Shown here piece by piece: positions 1 through 11,400 of a stretch of 64,000 bases of DNA. The DNA comes from Forficula auricularia (taxonomy: Eukaryota > Arthropoda > Insecta > Dermaptera > Forficulidae). The position numbers and the translations under genes are program-made. Numbering within the stretch: position 1 is the first letter of the stretch; each line of letters starts with the position of its first letter. The stretch spans positions 1,504,625 through 1,568,624 of the forward strand of contig JALMQS010000082.1 of the NCBI GenBank assembly GCA_024734495.1, given 5' to 3'. The notes under the pieces are model-generated. The model had not been told where the DNA came from. It did no database searches and saw nothing but the letters and a program-made list of their open reading frames with translations.

Positions 1-892
1 TATTTAAATCAAAGGGAAACTAAACTACACTATTGTTTGTTGACATAGAACAAGCTTTCATGGGTATTTCGAGGTCAAGGTCTGTTTTTTAAATGGAAAC
101 CTATATGTTTCTGTACATATTCTGATTCTACAAAAAAAACTGAACAACTTTTATTAGAACTATTTTTTATACGACATCAAATAAAAAAATATTAAATCAA
201 TTAGATCTCAAAAAAAATCTTAATAATTATTTTTAACAATCATTTAACTTAATTATCAAATAATTATGATCAAATATTTAATTTTTAAATAAATAATAAT
301 TAATAATTTGTCCACACTGTTCTGAGACATTCCAGAGTGTATTGCAAGTCTTCTGGATGAATTCCAGTTACAATTTCGTTATTTTGGCCTTATTCAGTTT
401 ATTCGTAGCCTTTACATTTCCTTTTTTTTAAACAGATTTGCAACACGATAAATTGAAGCTTGTGAGGGAGTATTCCTATCAGGAAAACGCTCAGCATCCA
501 TTTCAATAGTAGCCCCCCCCCCATAACCCTTCTTCCACATTCACCATAAATTAAGACAAATTCAATTCTGTCTTCAACAAAAAATGCTCCATTTTTATTA
601 TGGTAATACAATAATATAACTGTCTACTGGATTGACACGAGAAATAATCTTTTTTAAACTCAAGAATTTTAAGTAGTTCTATTAAGTAGAAAATAATCTC
701 TTATAATTGAGTATAATGTAGTTTTAATATCATTATAAACATTTATTTTCATTGTTGTGACTTTTCGATTTAATAAATATTTATTTAATAATTAATTATT
801 TAATGATTATTATTTTATAATTAAGTTAAATAATAATTTTTAAGGATTTTGGTGTCGGTTCTAGGTGAAAGATTATAAATAACTTATGAGGA

Positions 893-960
893 GAATTTTC
901 TAGGTTAGGTTTCACAAAAAACAGAAACCTAACCTAGAAAATTCTCTTCATAAGTTAAGT
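893..960. repeat. Palindrome with 32-base arms
   Basis: Arms read aacttatgaggagaattttc, then taggttaggttt, a 12-base loop, and the mirror image. They differ only by one base. It is the centre of the 1-1640 foldback. Each arm contains ctaggttagg, which resembles but is not an insect telomere repeat. Confidence 0.8.
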
Positions 961-1125
961 TAAATAATTGTTAAAAATAATTATTAAGATTTTTTGCAAC
1001 GAAATTTTCTCTGGAGATAGACGGACTGGTAGAACTTTTAATTGAATGTAATGGAAGGCAGCCCAGGGGTTAGGAGGAAAGATAAAATTAACACATATCA
1101 AATAAGCTGTAATCCTTCCTCCTTT

Positions 1126-1180
1126 CCTTTCAAACCGGCGTTTCGGAGGATTTTTCCCTCCTCCTTCAGGGTTTCAAAGG
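1126..1180 (-). ncRNA. Degenerate hammerhead ribozyme (A1 left arm)
   Basis: Same layout as the intact copies at 39330 and 39603. The core is CTGAAGG rather than CTGAAGA, and stem III is ACGC rather than ACGU. Both changes hit conserved catalytic-core positions, so no cleavage is expected. Confidence 0.7.
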
Positions 1181-1283
1181 GTCAATGAATATTTTTTTCT
1201 ATGCCGTTGCTAAAAAAAGAAGAAAGTTTTGAACACTACTGTGGAGAGAAGAAGGAAACATTTTATTTGTTTCATTCATTGAC

Positions 1284-1337
1284 CATTTGAAACCCTGAAG
1301 GAGGAGGGAAAAATCCTCCGAAAGGTCGGTTTTAAAG
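1284..1337 (+). ncRNA. Degenerate hammerhead ribozyme (A1 right arm)
   Basis: The core reads CTGAAGG, stem II closes properly, and GAAA is followed by GGTC where CGTC is expected. It shares the A-to-G core change with the left arm, so that change predates the hairpin or spread between arms. Confidence 0.7.
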
Positions 1338-2411
1338 GAAAGGAGGAAGGATTACACAATATTTGATATGTGTTATTTTTTTCTGTCCTCACTACCCCCT
1401 GGGCTGCATTCCATTACATTCAATTATCATTAAGATTTTTTTTGAGATCTAAATGATTTAATATTTTCTTTTTATTTGATGTCGAATACTTCTAATAAAA
1501 GGTGTTCAGTTTTATTTGTAGATTCAGAATATGTACAGAAACAAATAGGTTTCCATTTAAAAAACAGAACTTGACCTCGAAATACCCTTGAAAGCTTGTT
1601 CTCGGCCTACAAACAATAGCGTAGTTTAGTTTCCCTCTCGATATAAACAAACTTTTATTTGAAACTTTTTTCCATATAATGTACTGTTATTGAGTTATAA
1701 GACTGTCTCAAGATAAAAAAACTCACCCAGTATATGTAAATATGATAAGGTATATTTTTTTTTATAAAAATTCTATTTCTATTTCTGGCGTTCAGGAAAG
1801 TCTTGTTTTTTAAATGATATATTTGAAGAAACTTGTTAATAAAGCTTCTAAGATAAAGATCGACTTAATTCTGTTCGTTTCCTAGACTATTTATTAGACA
1901 AATGGATGTCAGATTTTTGCTCTGTTCCGGAAGCTAATCTCCTTTTTTTTTTTTTTTTTTTTTTTATTAAGTCATTAAACGTTTATCACGGAGATTAATG
2001 GCGAGGCCGGTGGGAAAAAGGTGTTGAATATTTGATCACCATCCGTTTTTTTTCCTCTAACGAGTTAGGTGTCGATTTCTTTTGTACTTAACTACCAAAA
2101 ATAACACCGTTTTAGCATTAAATGATTATTCCTGGAGGGGATTAGGGAAATTTATTCAAATAAATCAGCCTATTTGACATTATGTTGATTATAATACCAA
2201 ATATAGACTATCATTTGAGTCAGAAAAGTTCAGGGCCCTTTTTAATCTAGAGCCATTTTATTATAAATCTTTTAATCAAAATTCACAAAAAGACCCAATG
2301 GGTAGATAGTAGAGAAAAGGACCCCCCCCCCATTTCATTTAAAAAATATAGGTATGTTTTTCTTTGTTATATACCTAGATATATAGGTTTTTAACTTTTA
2401 AACCTTTTCAA

Positions 2412-2695
2412 CTGTGGGTCAGTGGCTAGAGTGTTGGGTCGCTGACTCGGAGATCGCTGGTTCGAGACCGAGTCTCGGCAGATAGATATTTGCAGTCGCC
2501 TCCTCTTGGAAAGTAATGGCAACCTACCAAGAGTATAATTGCCTAGTAACCTCTCCAAATTAGCCGTTCGGAACCGGCGTTAAAAAGTAGGTCCCGTATA
2601 TCTGTGTAAAACAACTAAACACACTCAGCACAGGTATATGTGGAGAAGCGCCGACAGCCGTTTCGGGTATAGCACTCGAAGAAAAAGAAGCCTTT
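2412..2695 (+). mobile_element. tRNA-derived SINE
   Basis: The head looks like a tRNA: an A box agtggctagagt (2421-2432), a B box ggttcgagacc (2459-2469) and complementary ends around the T arm. A body with ggaaagtaatggcaacctac follows; a segment of this type recurs in many arthropod SINEs. The tail is a simple gaagaaaaagaag repeat. These are the parts expected of a Pol III-transcribed SINE mobilised by a LINE. Confidence 0.72.
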
Positions 2696-3161
2696 TCCAT
2701 ATCAAATTCAGGATTTTAAAAATTAAAATTAGACTTTTTCAAATCAAATTCAGAATTTATTAATAAACAGTTGAAAAAATAAAAAAACGTTATAGTTAAA
2801 AAGAAAATTTAATTTAATTTAACTCTCAGGAAACGTTTTCAGTTAAAAAGATAAATTTTGGTGCATTGTAAGATATTTGCCTGCCAATTTTCAGCTCATT
2901 AACTAAAACCTTTCAAGATTGGCATTTTGTACTCCCAGGAAATGTTTTCAGGTAAAAAGCTATAATTGAATATGTAAAATATGCATGGTTTTATAGAAAT
3001 TCTGAATTTGATTTGAAAAAGTCTGATTTTGATATGGAAAATTCTGAATTTGAAGTTAAAAAACTATAAATAAGAAATACAGTAGATATCTGGCGGACCA
3101 AGCCTTGCTTGATAATTACCATATTAGGGTTAGTTAAAAGTCGTATATTAATATTATTTTT

Positions 3162-4130
3162 AACCGACTTCAAAAAAGGAGGAGGTTCTCAATTCGACTG
3201 ATTTTTTTTGTCTGTTACCTGATATTTTCGCCAATTGTGAACCGATTTTGATGATTTTTTTGCATTGGGTTCAGTCTAGTTTCCGATTGTTAAAAATATA
3301 AATTTCATTGGTATTGGACCTTTTTTGCCATGTTTGTTCATGCATAACTTCCTTTCGATGATTCTTTTTAAATTGGAAAGAGGATACCTTAGGGGTGGTT
3401 CTATATTAATTTGGTCAAGTTGTGATGATATGATCAATGACGAATTAAAGTAAATTTCCAATTCTTATGAAAAAATAATCGAAATTATAATAAATAAAAT
3501 ATTTTATAAAAAAATCAAACTTAAAACGTTCATTTAAAACCCGCAAACGTTTCTAGAGAATTTCTATATTTATGAATTTAATTTTATTATCATTTTCTGA
3601 TTTATTCGCCTGATGCTTTCTCTTACAGAGATGCATGCAAGATATTATCTTAAGTCACTATTAATAACATCTCTAAAAAGAGAAAAATAAAAATAATTTT
3701 TATAAAAAAAATAAAACCGACTTCAAAAAAATTAAATGCAAGAAATAAAATAATAAGAACTCAAAAATAAAATAAAATACACTAAAAATTATAAAATAAT
3801 TATTTAATTTAGTTACAACTAAACGATGAAATATTAACATGAAATCACTTTTTGAAGTCGGTGCTAAACAAATTATATAAGCGAGCGTACCCGCCAGTCG
3901 TACTAAGTAAAATCCTTCAAGTGCGATTCATAAAATGTATATGTTTGGCACCGACTTCAAAAAGTGATTTCATGTAAATATTTCGTCGTTTAGTTGTAAC
4001 TAAATTAGATAATTATTTTATAATTTTTAGTGCATTTTATTTTATTTTTGACTTATTATTATTTTATTTGTTTCAATTAATTTTTTTGAAGTCGGTTTTA
4101 TTTTTTTTTTTATAAAAATTATTTTTATTA
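3162..4130 (+). mobile_element. accgacttc-family foldback element, copy 1
   Basis: It starts aaccgacttcaaaaaaggag and holds a unique segment to about 3640, then a palindrome with arms 3683-3865 and 3950-4130. The arms begin and end with accgacttcaaaaa and its mirror. The loop (about 3866-3950) contains gcgagcgtacccgcc. A second copy lies at 59301-60040 in the same orientation but with the loop inverted. I recall the accgacttcaaaaa(a)ggaggagg sequence as a common dispersed repeat of insect genomes. No coding capacity. Confidence 0.78.
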
Positions 4131-4146
4131 ACATCATATTTTTTGC

Positions 4147-4185
4147 CATGTTTTCGACGCGTTTCCGCCATCATCAGGCAATCGC
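4147..4185 (-). ncRNA. Hammerhead-like motif, family F (relic)
   Basis: On the - strand, GATTGC precedes CTGATGA. A short stem-loop (TGGCGGAAACGCGTC) and GAAA follow, then ACATG and GCAA. Stem I could form from TTGC and GCAA. Stem III and the cleavage position do not fit, so this is a relic or a chance resemblance. Confidence 0.4.
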
Positions 4186-4235
4186 ACCCTAATATATATA
4201 TATTTTAAATATTTGATATATTTATATGTTAAAAA

Positions 4236-4477
4236 ATAGAAATCTTTTAAAAACAATCCAGAACACGTTTATTTTAAAACCAAACGTTTCGGAAGAATTT
4301 CTCTCATTTTCATTGGTAAGAATTTTCAAAAAAAGAAAAAAAAGTTGTTTTCTCTAAAATTTAGAAAGCAACAATTTTTTTGAAAATTCTCACCATTGAA
4401 AAAGGAAGAAATTCTCCGAAAAGTTTGGTTTTTAAAATAAACGTGTTCTGAATTGTTTTATAAGAGATTTCTATTTT
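4236..4477. mobile_element. Hairpin element with hammerhead-like relics, family G
   Basis: It is a palindrome from atagaaatcttttaaaaaca (4236) to its mirror ending about 4477. The left arm (- strand) has CCAATGAAAA, a stem II and GAAACGTTTGG (4271-4310). The right arm (+ strand) has ATTGAAAAAGG, a stem and CCGAAAAG (4392-4428). Spacing matches a hammerhead, but conserved C3 and G8 are lost. Confidence 0.5.
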
Positions 4478-4891
4478 TACTTTATCCAATGCAAAGCATG
4501 GGTAAAGTATTGTAATCGCTCTCGGTGCAAGCGTGGCTTCAAAGGGTCCTCAGGTAAAGACTACGGAACCCATGGACTCAATTAAAGTCACAAATTGTAG
4601 TATTCAATTAGGTTGAATTTTAGCACGTGACGGTTTTGCCAAAAATTACATGGGGTCTCGTCGAGAGGCCAAAAAGTGCGATTTTTACTTTATCCAATGC
4701 AAAGCATGGGTAAAGTATTGTAATCGTTCTCGGGCAAGCGTGGCTTCAAAGGGTCCTCAGGTAAAGACTACGGAACCCATGGACTCAATTAAAGTCACAA
4801 ATTGTAGTATTCAATTAGGTTGAATTTTAGCACGTGACGGTTTTGCCAAAAATTACATGGGGTCTCGTCGAGAGGCCAAAAAGTGCGATTT
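4474..4891. repeat. 208-bp tandem duplication
   Basis: Two units start at 4474 and 4682 (tttttactttatccaatgca). They are almost identical apart from a short indel (cggtgcaagcg against cgggcaagcg), so the duplication is recent. Downstream (4905-4950) is a GTAT/GGAT microsatellite. No gene recognised. Confidence 0.88.
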
Positions 4892-4904
4892 TTTCATTTA
4901 GTGC

Positions 4905-4950
4905 GTGCGGATGTATGTATGTATGGATGGATGGATGTATGTATGGATGT
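4905..4950. repeat. GTAT/GGAT microsatellite
   Basis: A run of gtatgtatgtatggatggat units follows directly after the 208-bp duplication. It is simple sequence that can be expected to vary in length between individuals. Confidence 0.9.
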
Positions 4951-5409
4951 ATGTTATCGCTTTTTTGGCCCACGATTTTTTCCACACCGTTGCACCGATT
5001 GAAATGAAATTGAAAACCTACCATTAGTTTAACAAAATGAAGCGCTGATTAGTTTTTGGTACATATCGGCCTACAAACATTAGTACTTTATTTCAGTACT
5101 TTTTAGTTTTTTCTAAATATCTTGAAAATGACTTAACCAATTTTGATGAAATTTAATATCCTCATTAAGTACCTTGGGGACCACAAAAAAGGTTAAATAA
5201 AGTTTTTAGTAAAATTATATTTTAAAGTACTTTACTCTAGAGTAAGATGGTACTTTTTTAATTTTTTAAATTCTTTAAAATTTATTCATTTGAAAGTTTT
5301 AATATAGCTCATTTAGCCTTTGCTTAAGTAAGAATGGATAGGCTTCTCTCTGTGAAATGCTAAAAATTTGGGAGGAATTTTTATGAGTAACCATAGCAAC
5401 TGCGTTGTT

Positions 5410-6415
5410 TTCTTATCCGTTACCTTTGCTGAAGACAGAGAAATCGATTTTAAACCAAAAATAGCGATTGATTCTCATCTAGTACTTGAGGAATAATCAT
5501 TCTATATTGGATTTTTGACGTTTCGGTTTTTATTAGTAACCATTGCTGAAGACATAGAGAAATCGATTTTAAACCAAAAATAGCGATTGATTCTCATCTA
5601 GTTCTTGAGGAATAATCATTCTATATTGGATTTTTTGACGTTTCGGTTTTTATTAGTAACCATTGCTGAAGACATAGAGAAATCGACTTTAAACCAAAAA
5701 TAGCGATTGATTCTCATCTAGTACTTGAGGAATAATCATTCTATATTGATTTTTGACGTTTCGGTTTTTATTAGTAACCATTGCTGAAGACATAGAGAAA
5801 TCGACTTTAAACCAAAAATAGCGATTGATTCTCATCTAGTACTTGAGGAATAATCATTCTATATTGGATTTTTGACGTTTCGGTTTTTATTAGTAACCAT
5901 TGCTGAAGACATAGAGAAATCGACTTTAAACCAAAAATAGCGATTGATTCTCATCTAGTTCTTGAGGAATAATCATTCTATATTGGATTTTTGACGTTTC
6001 GGTTTTTATTAGTAACCATTGCTGAAGACATAGAGAAATCGACTTTAAACCAAAAATAGCGATTGATTCTCATCTAGTACTTGAGGAATAATCATTCTAT
6101 ATTGGATTTTTGACGTTTCGGTTTTTATTGGTAACCATTGCTGAAGACATAGAGGAATCGACTTAAAATCAAAAAATAGCGATTGATTCTCATCTAATAC
6201 TTGAGGAATAACAATTCTACATTAGGTTTTTGACGTTTCGATTATTATTGGTAACCATTGCTGAAGACATGGAGGAATCGACTTAAAATCAAAAATAACG
6301 TCGATTCTTATCTAATACTAGAGGAATAACCTTATTGAATTCCATTTTTGATGTTTTGACTATTAATGGAAACCTCTACTGAAAATGTAGAAGAATCGAC
6401 TTAAAATCAAAAAGA
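5410..6415. repeat. Tandem array, unit about 119 bp, about eight copies
   Basis: The unit contains taaccattgctgaagacata, agcgattgattctcatctag and ggatttttgacgtttcggtt. Copies recur about every 119 bases. The middle six are nearly identical, while the first and the last two (6180-6415, next to the LINE) have diverged, as expected for homogenised satellite with decaying edges. The - strand of each unit has GAAACGTC but no paired CUGANGA core. Confidence 0.9.
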
Positions 6416-6429
6416 CTAAATTCTTTTTT

Positions 6430-8525
6430 GGTAAACAACTCAAGCTTGAGTTGAACTATTACAAATAAAGGATATAATATCCTATCCACTGGAAAACCTA
6501 CTTACTGGCCCTCAGACCCAAATAGGTTACCTGACTTGGCGTGATTTTTACATATCTAAAGGTATCTCTAACTCGTACATTAACGTTGAAGACTGTCTAG
6601 ACCTTAGTTCTGAACATTCTCCTGTGATTGCTACATTGAGCTCTTACATAATAATAAAAGAAAAAGAAAAAACCCCTTCGTTATATAATAAAAAAACAAA
6701 CTGGGAATCATTCAAAATAAACATCGATGAAAATTTAAATACCAAAATTCCTCTTAAAACAGAAGAGGATATTGAGAAAGCTATAGAACACCTAAATAGC
6801 CACATCCACGAAGCAGCCAGGTTATCTACACCTCAATTAGATAATCAAACTACTAAAATAAATTACCCAATTGAAATAAGGGAAAAAATAACTTTAAAAA
6901 GAAGACTAAGAAAAATTTGGCAAAGAAGTCAATATATACCTGATAAATTGGCCTATAACAGAGCCTCTAAAATATTAAAAAATTTAATTACAAAAAATAA
7001 AAATGATACCCTACAGGATTACCTATCGAAACTATCCCCACAAGGTATTAATGAATATTCCTTGTGGAAAGCAACCAAATATTTAAAAAGACCAAAGCAA
7101 TTCTCACCCCCACTAAAAACAGATACAAATACATGGGCAAGAACAAATATTGAAAAAGCAAACACATTTTCCAAACATTTGGAACATACATTCAATCCGT
7201 TCCCCCAAACATGCACAAATTTAGTGAACAATGAAATAATAAATTTCCTAGAAACCCCATTTCAATTATCCCCACCTATACCTTTCTTTTCAATAAATGA
7301 AGTCGAAAAACTCCTCAAACATGAACCTAATAAAAAAAGTCTCCCGGTTATGATTTAATAACAATCGAACTACTAAAAAAACTTCCAAAAAAAGGATTAG
7401 TACTACTAACCGCAATTTTTAATGCTATCTTGAGAATTAGATATTTTCCTATTCAATGGAAACACGCTCATATAATTATGATAATCAAGCCTGGAAAAAA
7501 TATACATGAAGTTTCCTCTTACAGACCCATTAGTTTACTTCCACAAACATCCAAGCTCTTTGAAAAACTAATATTAAAGAGACTCAAGTCAAGTATAGAT
7601 TTTGACGAAATAATACCATATCATCAATACGGATTTCGCACTCAACACTCAACCTCTGAACAGATACATCGAATAGTTAACAATATAGAAAGTGCAATGG
7701 AGGAAAAAAGCATATGTTCTGGGGTTTTTCTTGATATCAAACAGGCCTTTGATAAGGTTTGGCACCAGGGACTTCTCTACAAGATAAAAAAATCTTCCCT
7801 GACCATTTCTATTGGATACTAAAATCTTACTTGGAAGACAGATGGTTCCAGGTAAAGATCGAAAATGAATTTTCACTATATCATCCCATTAGATCAGGAG
7901 TTCCTCAGGGCAGTATTCTCGGGCCATTTCTATATTCTCTATATACTGCCGACATACCAACTTCAGAAGATATATTCATCGCAACGTATGCAGATGATAC
8001 CGCTATGATGATTACAAATCCCGATCCTGTCTCAGCGTCAAATAAACTGGACATATTCTTGTCAAATCTGGGGAATTGCCAGCGAGTCAAACATTAGTAT
8101 AATACAGAGGACTCAATCCAAAATACTAAGAAATACTCGTCAACGCTCCATGGTATGTCACCAATGCTAGCATACACAACGACCTTATCGTTCCATCGGT
8201 CAGAAAAGTCATCCTTGATCAGTATAAAAAACATATCGAAAAAATTGGAAGATCATTCGAATTCATCAGCCATCACTCTTTTGGACAACAGTTTAACTCT
8301 AAGGAGACTAAAAATACCACATTTTGGACATGGAAGAACGTTCTGCCACATACAGCTGGACTAATAAATTTAATTGAGGGATCCTTCACTGGAAGAATAA
8401 CCTCTCAATTGTGTGAATGGGATATAATTGTGTTGCGTGAATGTAGAAATTTTATAAATTTTACTTATAGTCATAATTTTATTGACTGATTGTAAAAATT
8501 CTCTTCAAACAATAAAAAAAAAAAA
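6430..8525 (+). pseudogene. Decayed Jockey-type non-LTR retrotransposon (LINE)
   Basis: This is a 5'-truncated, frameshifted and internally deleted LINE. At 6476-6650 the end of the apurinic-type endonuclease is readable as STGKPTYWPSDPNRLPDL, then after a frameshift DFYISKGISNSYINVEDCLD and LSSEHSPVIATL. A linker runs from 6651 to about 7360. The reverse transcriptase follows from 7430, with SYRPISLLPQTSKLFEKLIL, then FLDIKQAFDKVWHQGL, then after a frameshift RSGVPQGSILGPFLYSLYTA and the catalytic box YADD near 7987-7998. After 8097 several hundred bases of ORF2 are missing and a C-terminal piece (8098-8365) resumes. A 13-A tail ends near 8525. Motifs and order are typical of the Jockey clade. 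It is not functional. Confidence 0.88.
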
Positions 8526-8573
8526 ATAGTTTTGTGCAATCGCTGTATTATTATTGTTATTGCTATTTTAAAT

Positions 8574-8665
8574 GATATTGATACAAGAAGAAGTTGCACC
8601 AAAAAGGTACAACCTCTGTAGTCCACGATGGACCCTTGTATCGTGAAAAGAATATATTTTAGGGA
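8574..8665 (-). repeat. LINE 3' UTR fragment, reverse orientation
   Basis: The + strand gaagttgcaccaaaaaggta and the following cacgatggacccttgtatcg are the reverse complement of the 3' UTR at 17035-17100. The insertion lies directly after the Jockey element and points the other way. It is too short to assign a family. Confidence 0.5.
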
Positions 8666-9545
8666 TTGAGTCGGAGTTGAAGGTATATGTGGATGAGGGC
8701 TTTGCCGAATCCGTTATTAATTAATTTAATTGCGTATTCACATTGAATTTGCGCTACTTCGTCAATTCTATATAACTATTTTGAATAGATTTCACCTCGA
8801 TTGTGATTTTCGCCAATTGTTTTAAGTTTTAATGTGAGGGATTTCTACGGCTTGACACGCCATTCTTTCAACCGGCTCCCGCTCTCTATTGAAAATTGTT
8901 ATTGATTTATAAAATTAATCATTAGAGAGTATGATATAACCCCGCGATGAAAAGTAATTGTTTCGTATTGTTCTTTTGAAAGAGCCCGAAAGAAAAATAA
9001 TATAAACCGTTTTTTAATTAAACGTCATTCATCATGAGAATCTATGAAGCCGTCTCAGGCAAATAATAAAAAAAAACCGAACCGCATGGTTTTTTTTGTC
9101 TGCTGCTTAAAGCGTATTATGATCGATGTCCTTTGGTATTTTTTTAACTAATCCTTTATTAAGGCTATCAAAAAAATTGCCCATTAATTTATACCATCTT
9201 TAATTTATCATTTGGAAAAGCTACAACATTTTTTTCGCCCCAAACAACAAAGTTTTTTTTTCACTCTATCTTTTTTACCTGACTTGAAATATTTATTTAT
9301 TATGGTTATTCGAAACAAGCTAAAAATGTTTGTATTATATTCAATAAAATATTTTATATTAAAGGGAATGAGCATTATTCTATATGTTATCACGGTTATT
9401 ACACACATAGATTACTGCACAAATACGAAAAATTGTGTGGCCAAAAATAAATTTTTTTGACTTTTAAAACAAATCAAAGCATGGTTGAAAATTTGTTTGA
9501 AATTTTTTGAGTCATTCCTATAATTAGAAGTAGCTGGAACCACCG

Positions 9546-9720
9546 AGCGATGCACGGTAACCCCTGACCCCCCCCCCCTTCCCGAAACCACACACCTCTC
9601 CCCCACCAATGCCCACCCCCACTCCGCCCCACCCCAACCGCGCCTTCCCACCCCCGGATCCCCCACAACTGCACCCCACCTCCTGCACCTCCCACATCCA
9701 ACCCACCGCGCACCCAGTTT
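9546..9720. repeat. C-rich low-complexity tract
   Basis: The + strand is almost purely C with A and T (accccaaccgcgccttccca and similar). The open frames seen on the - strand here are compositional artefacts. The complementary strand could form G-quadruplexes. Confidence 0.7.
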
Positions 9721-10272
9721 TTGCATTTCTAGCTTTCTAATAGTCCACATATATATATTATGTGTATATTTGCTTACTGGTACACCAATTTGCCCACATT
9801 CGTTCATATTGATAAACATCATAAAAAAATAAATAGGAAAAAAATAATCGTATAGGATCTGAAATAAAAACATAAAATTAAATAAGATTTGTTTCCAAGT
9901 TATATAAAAAAAAGCCACTTAAACCACTTTATTTGTAAACACACCTGTTTTGTTATAATTTAGACACCTGTTAATTAAAAAACAAACAAAAAATTCCTAA
10001 TTAATTAATATAATATATTAACCCTCGCTTCGAAGAGTAGTTGATACAAAGGGGGGAACCTAATCAACTTGATTGAGAATTTAAAGGGGGGGTAAAAATA
10101 TTAATTTTCAAAAAACTAAACTTATTTTAAATAGTATATTATATAAATGGTTTGAATTATATATTTTCGTTTGAATATCTCGAAAAAAATTACTTTTTGA
10201 ACCCACTCTTCGAAGGGTGATTGATACAAATACCCCCTTCACCAATGTTAAAATCTAGTCACCTTATACTAA

Positions 10273-11095
10273 TCTATATATATATATATATATATATAAA
10301 TATAATTAAGGTTATGTCTGTACATTGCTCCAAATCACGCCAAATTTTGGTTGCACACGTTTCAAGCAAAGTTATGAACAAAAGCACCCTCAACAAAATT
10401 CCTGTCTGTCTGTCTGTTTCAGTCGTTTCCGAAAAGTTGCTCACAATTCACATAAAAACGGCTGAAGGGATTATTATGAAATTTCAGATTTACATCAGAT
10501 GTCTTCTAACTTACGTTTTTAGCTATATAACGTTTTGATATTTTGACCCCAGAAGGGGATTTGGGGAAGCACACGATTGAAAATGATCAAATAACTCCTA
10601 AAATATTAACCCTACGGAAAATTTATGATAAACAAAGTTGTAGGGGATATGATTTCTGACAACTTTTGTTAAAAAAATTTCCCCCAAAAACCACCCAAAA
10701 GGGGGGGGGTGAAAAAATGTAAATTCTTGTCCTTGGAGCAAACTCAACCAAATTTTCTATACATAATCTCTGGCCCTCTAGAGAGCTAGAAATGCAAAAA
10801 CTAACCATCCGAAATTGGGGGGGGGGTCAAAAAATGAAAATTCTTTCTCTTGGACCAAACTCAACCAAATATTGTATACATAATGGGCACGGGTCCATGG
10901 TGCGGGGGGGGGTTCATGAGTTGGGGTGCGGATGGAGTGTTGGGGTGGTGGTGTGGGGGCGGACGTTGGGCATGGTACTGGGGTGGCGGGTGCTGGGTTG
11001 GTTTCGGGGAGTGAGGGTGTGGATCGTGGGTTGGGGGTCCAGGGGGCGTGCCCCTGGCTAGCAAGAGGGCCGCCGAATGCGGGCCTTGCAGCTAG
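10273..11095 (+). mobile_element. Nonautonomous Helitron with G-rich interior
   Basis: The 5' end is TCTATATATATA, inserted after A. The 3' end has a hairpin (gccgccgaatgcgggc) followed by cttgcagCTAG and then T, which are the Helitron hallmarks (5' TC, 3' hairpin and CTRR, A/T target). Near the start is ttatgtctgtacattgctcc. The interior includes runs of up to ten Gs and a G-rich stretch (10900-11050). There is no Rep/helicase gene, so it is mobilised in trans if at all. ORFs here are G-tract artefacts. Confidence 0.72.
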
Positions 11096-11119
11096 TTAGA
11101 AATACATTTTGGAGGAATT

Positions 11120-11280
11120 TTTTTAAATTGAAACATATATATATTAACTAATTGATTCTAATTAGGTTGCCATGGCAACAACAATGTATTTATTATTAGT
11201 GAGATAGAAAATAAACAAACATGTTTTTCGGTCTAACTAATATATTTAAATATTTCATAATTTATTTATAATATATTAAA
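11120..11280 (+). repeat. Dispersed repeat carrying an RFX X-box palindrome (copy 1)
   Basis: It contains GTTGCCATGGCAAC (11166-11179) then aacaatgtatttattatta. The same block occurs at 24830-25130 and, in reverse, at 25620-25700 and 39905-40010. The palindrome matches the X-box bound by RFX factors (GTNNCC-N-GGNAAC type). Family unknown. Confidence 0.75.
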
Positions 11281-11400
11281 TATAAAAAGTTACATCAAAA
11301 AGATTCGACTGCGCTTGAGAGATTTGGAGTAGACTTCCCTGTGTACGGGTTGCATCAACAGGCGTTTATTACTGTAAGTTTTGGAATATCGTCCTAATTA

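Larger units (their letters stand above)
996..1428 (-). mobile_element. Hammerhead hairpin element, family A, copy A1
   Basis: The element reads on the - strand. It is a palindrome whose arms carry a ribozyme-like motif, plus a one-sided tail (gcaacgaaattttctctgga at 996-1015) that ends in an A-run on the - strand. It is flanked by the 13-base duplication attaagatttttt (983-995 and 1429-1441). This and the A-run indicate insertion by target-primed reverse transcription. Both ribozyme cores are mutated (CTGAAGG instead of CTGAAGA). Confidence 0.8.
1..1640. mobile_element. Foldback element with a hammerhead hairpin inserted in one arm
   Basis: The sequence at about 9-230 returns in reverse complement at about 1431-1637, for example ggaaactaaactacactatt against its mirror near 1605-1635. 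Inner blocks 235-300 and 780-840 also pair, and 893-960 is a tight palindrome with 32-base arms around a 12-base loop. A family A hairpin (996-1428) sits in the right arm and displaces it. Confidence 0.75.

Noticed and set aside
893..960. Insect telomere repeat (TTAGG)n
   Set aside because: Only two imperfect ttagg units occur in each arm of a palindrome. There is no tandem array.
2630..2670. Hammerhead core near the SINE tail (gccgtttcggg)
   Set aside because: GAAACGGC is present on the - strand but no CUGANGA precedes it at the right distance. It is part of the SINE body.
5410..6415. CRISPR-like array
   Set aside because: The repeats are 119-bp head-to-tail units with no unique spacers and the genome is eukaryotic. 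It is satellite DNA.
9412..9918. 168-codon open frame on the - strand
   Set aside because: Its middle is G/V/W-rich only because of the C-rich tract on the other strand. No family resemblance.
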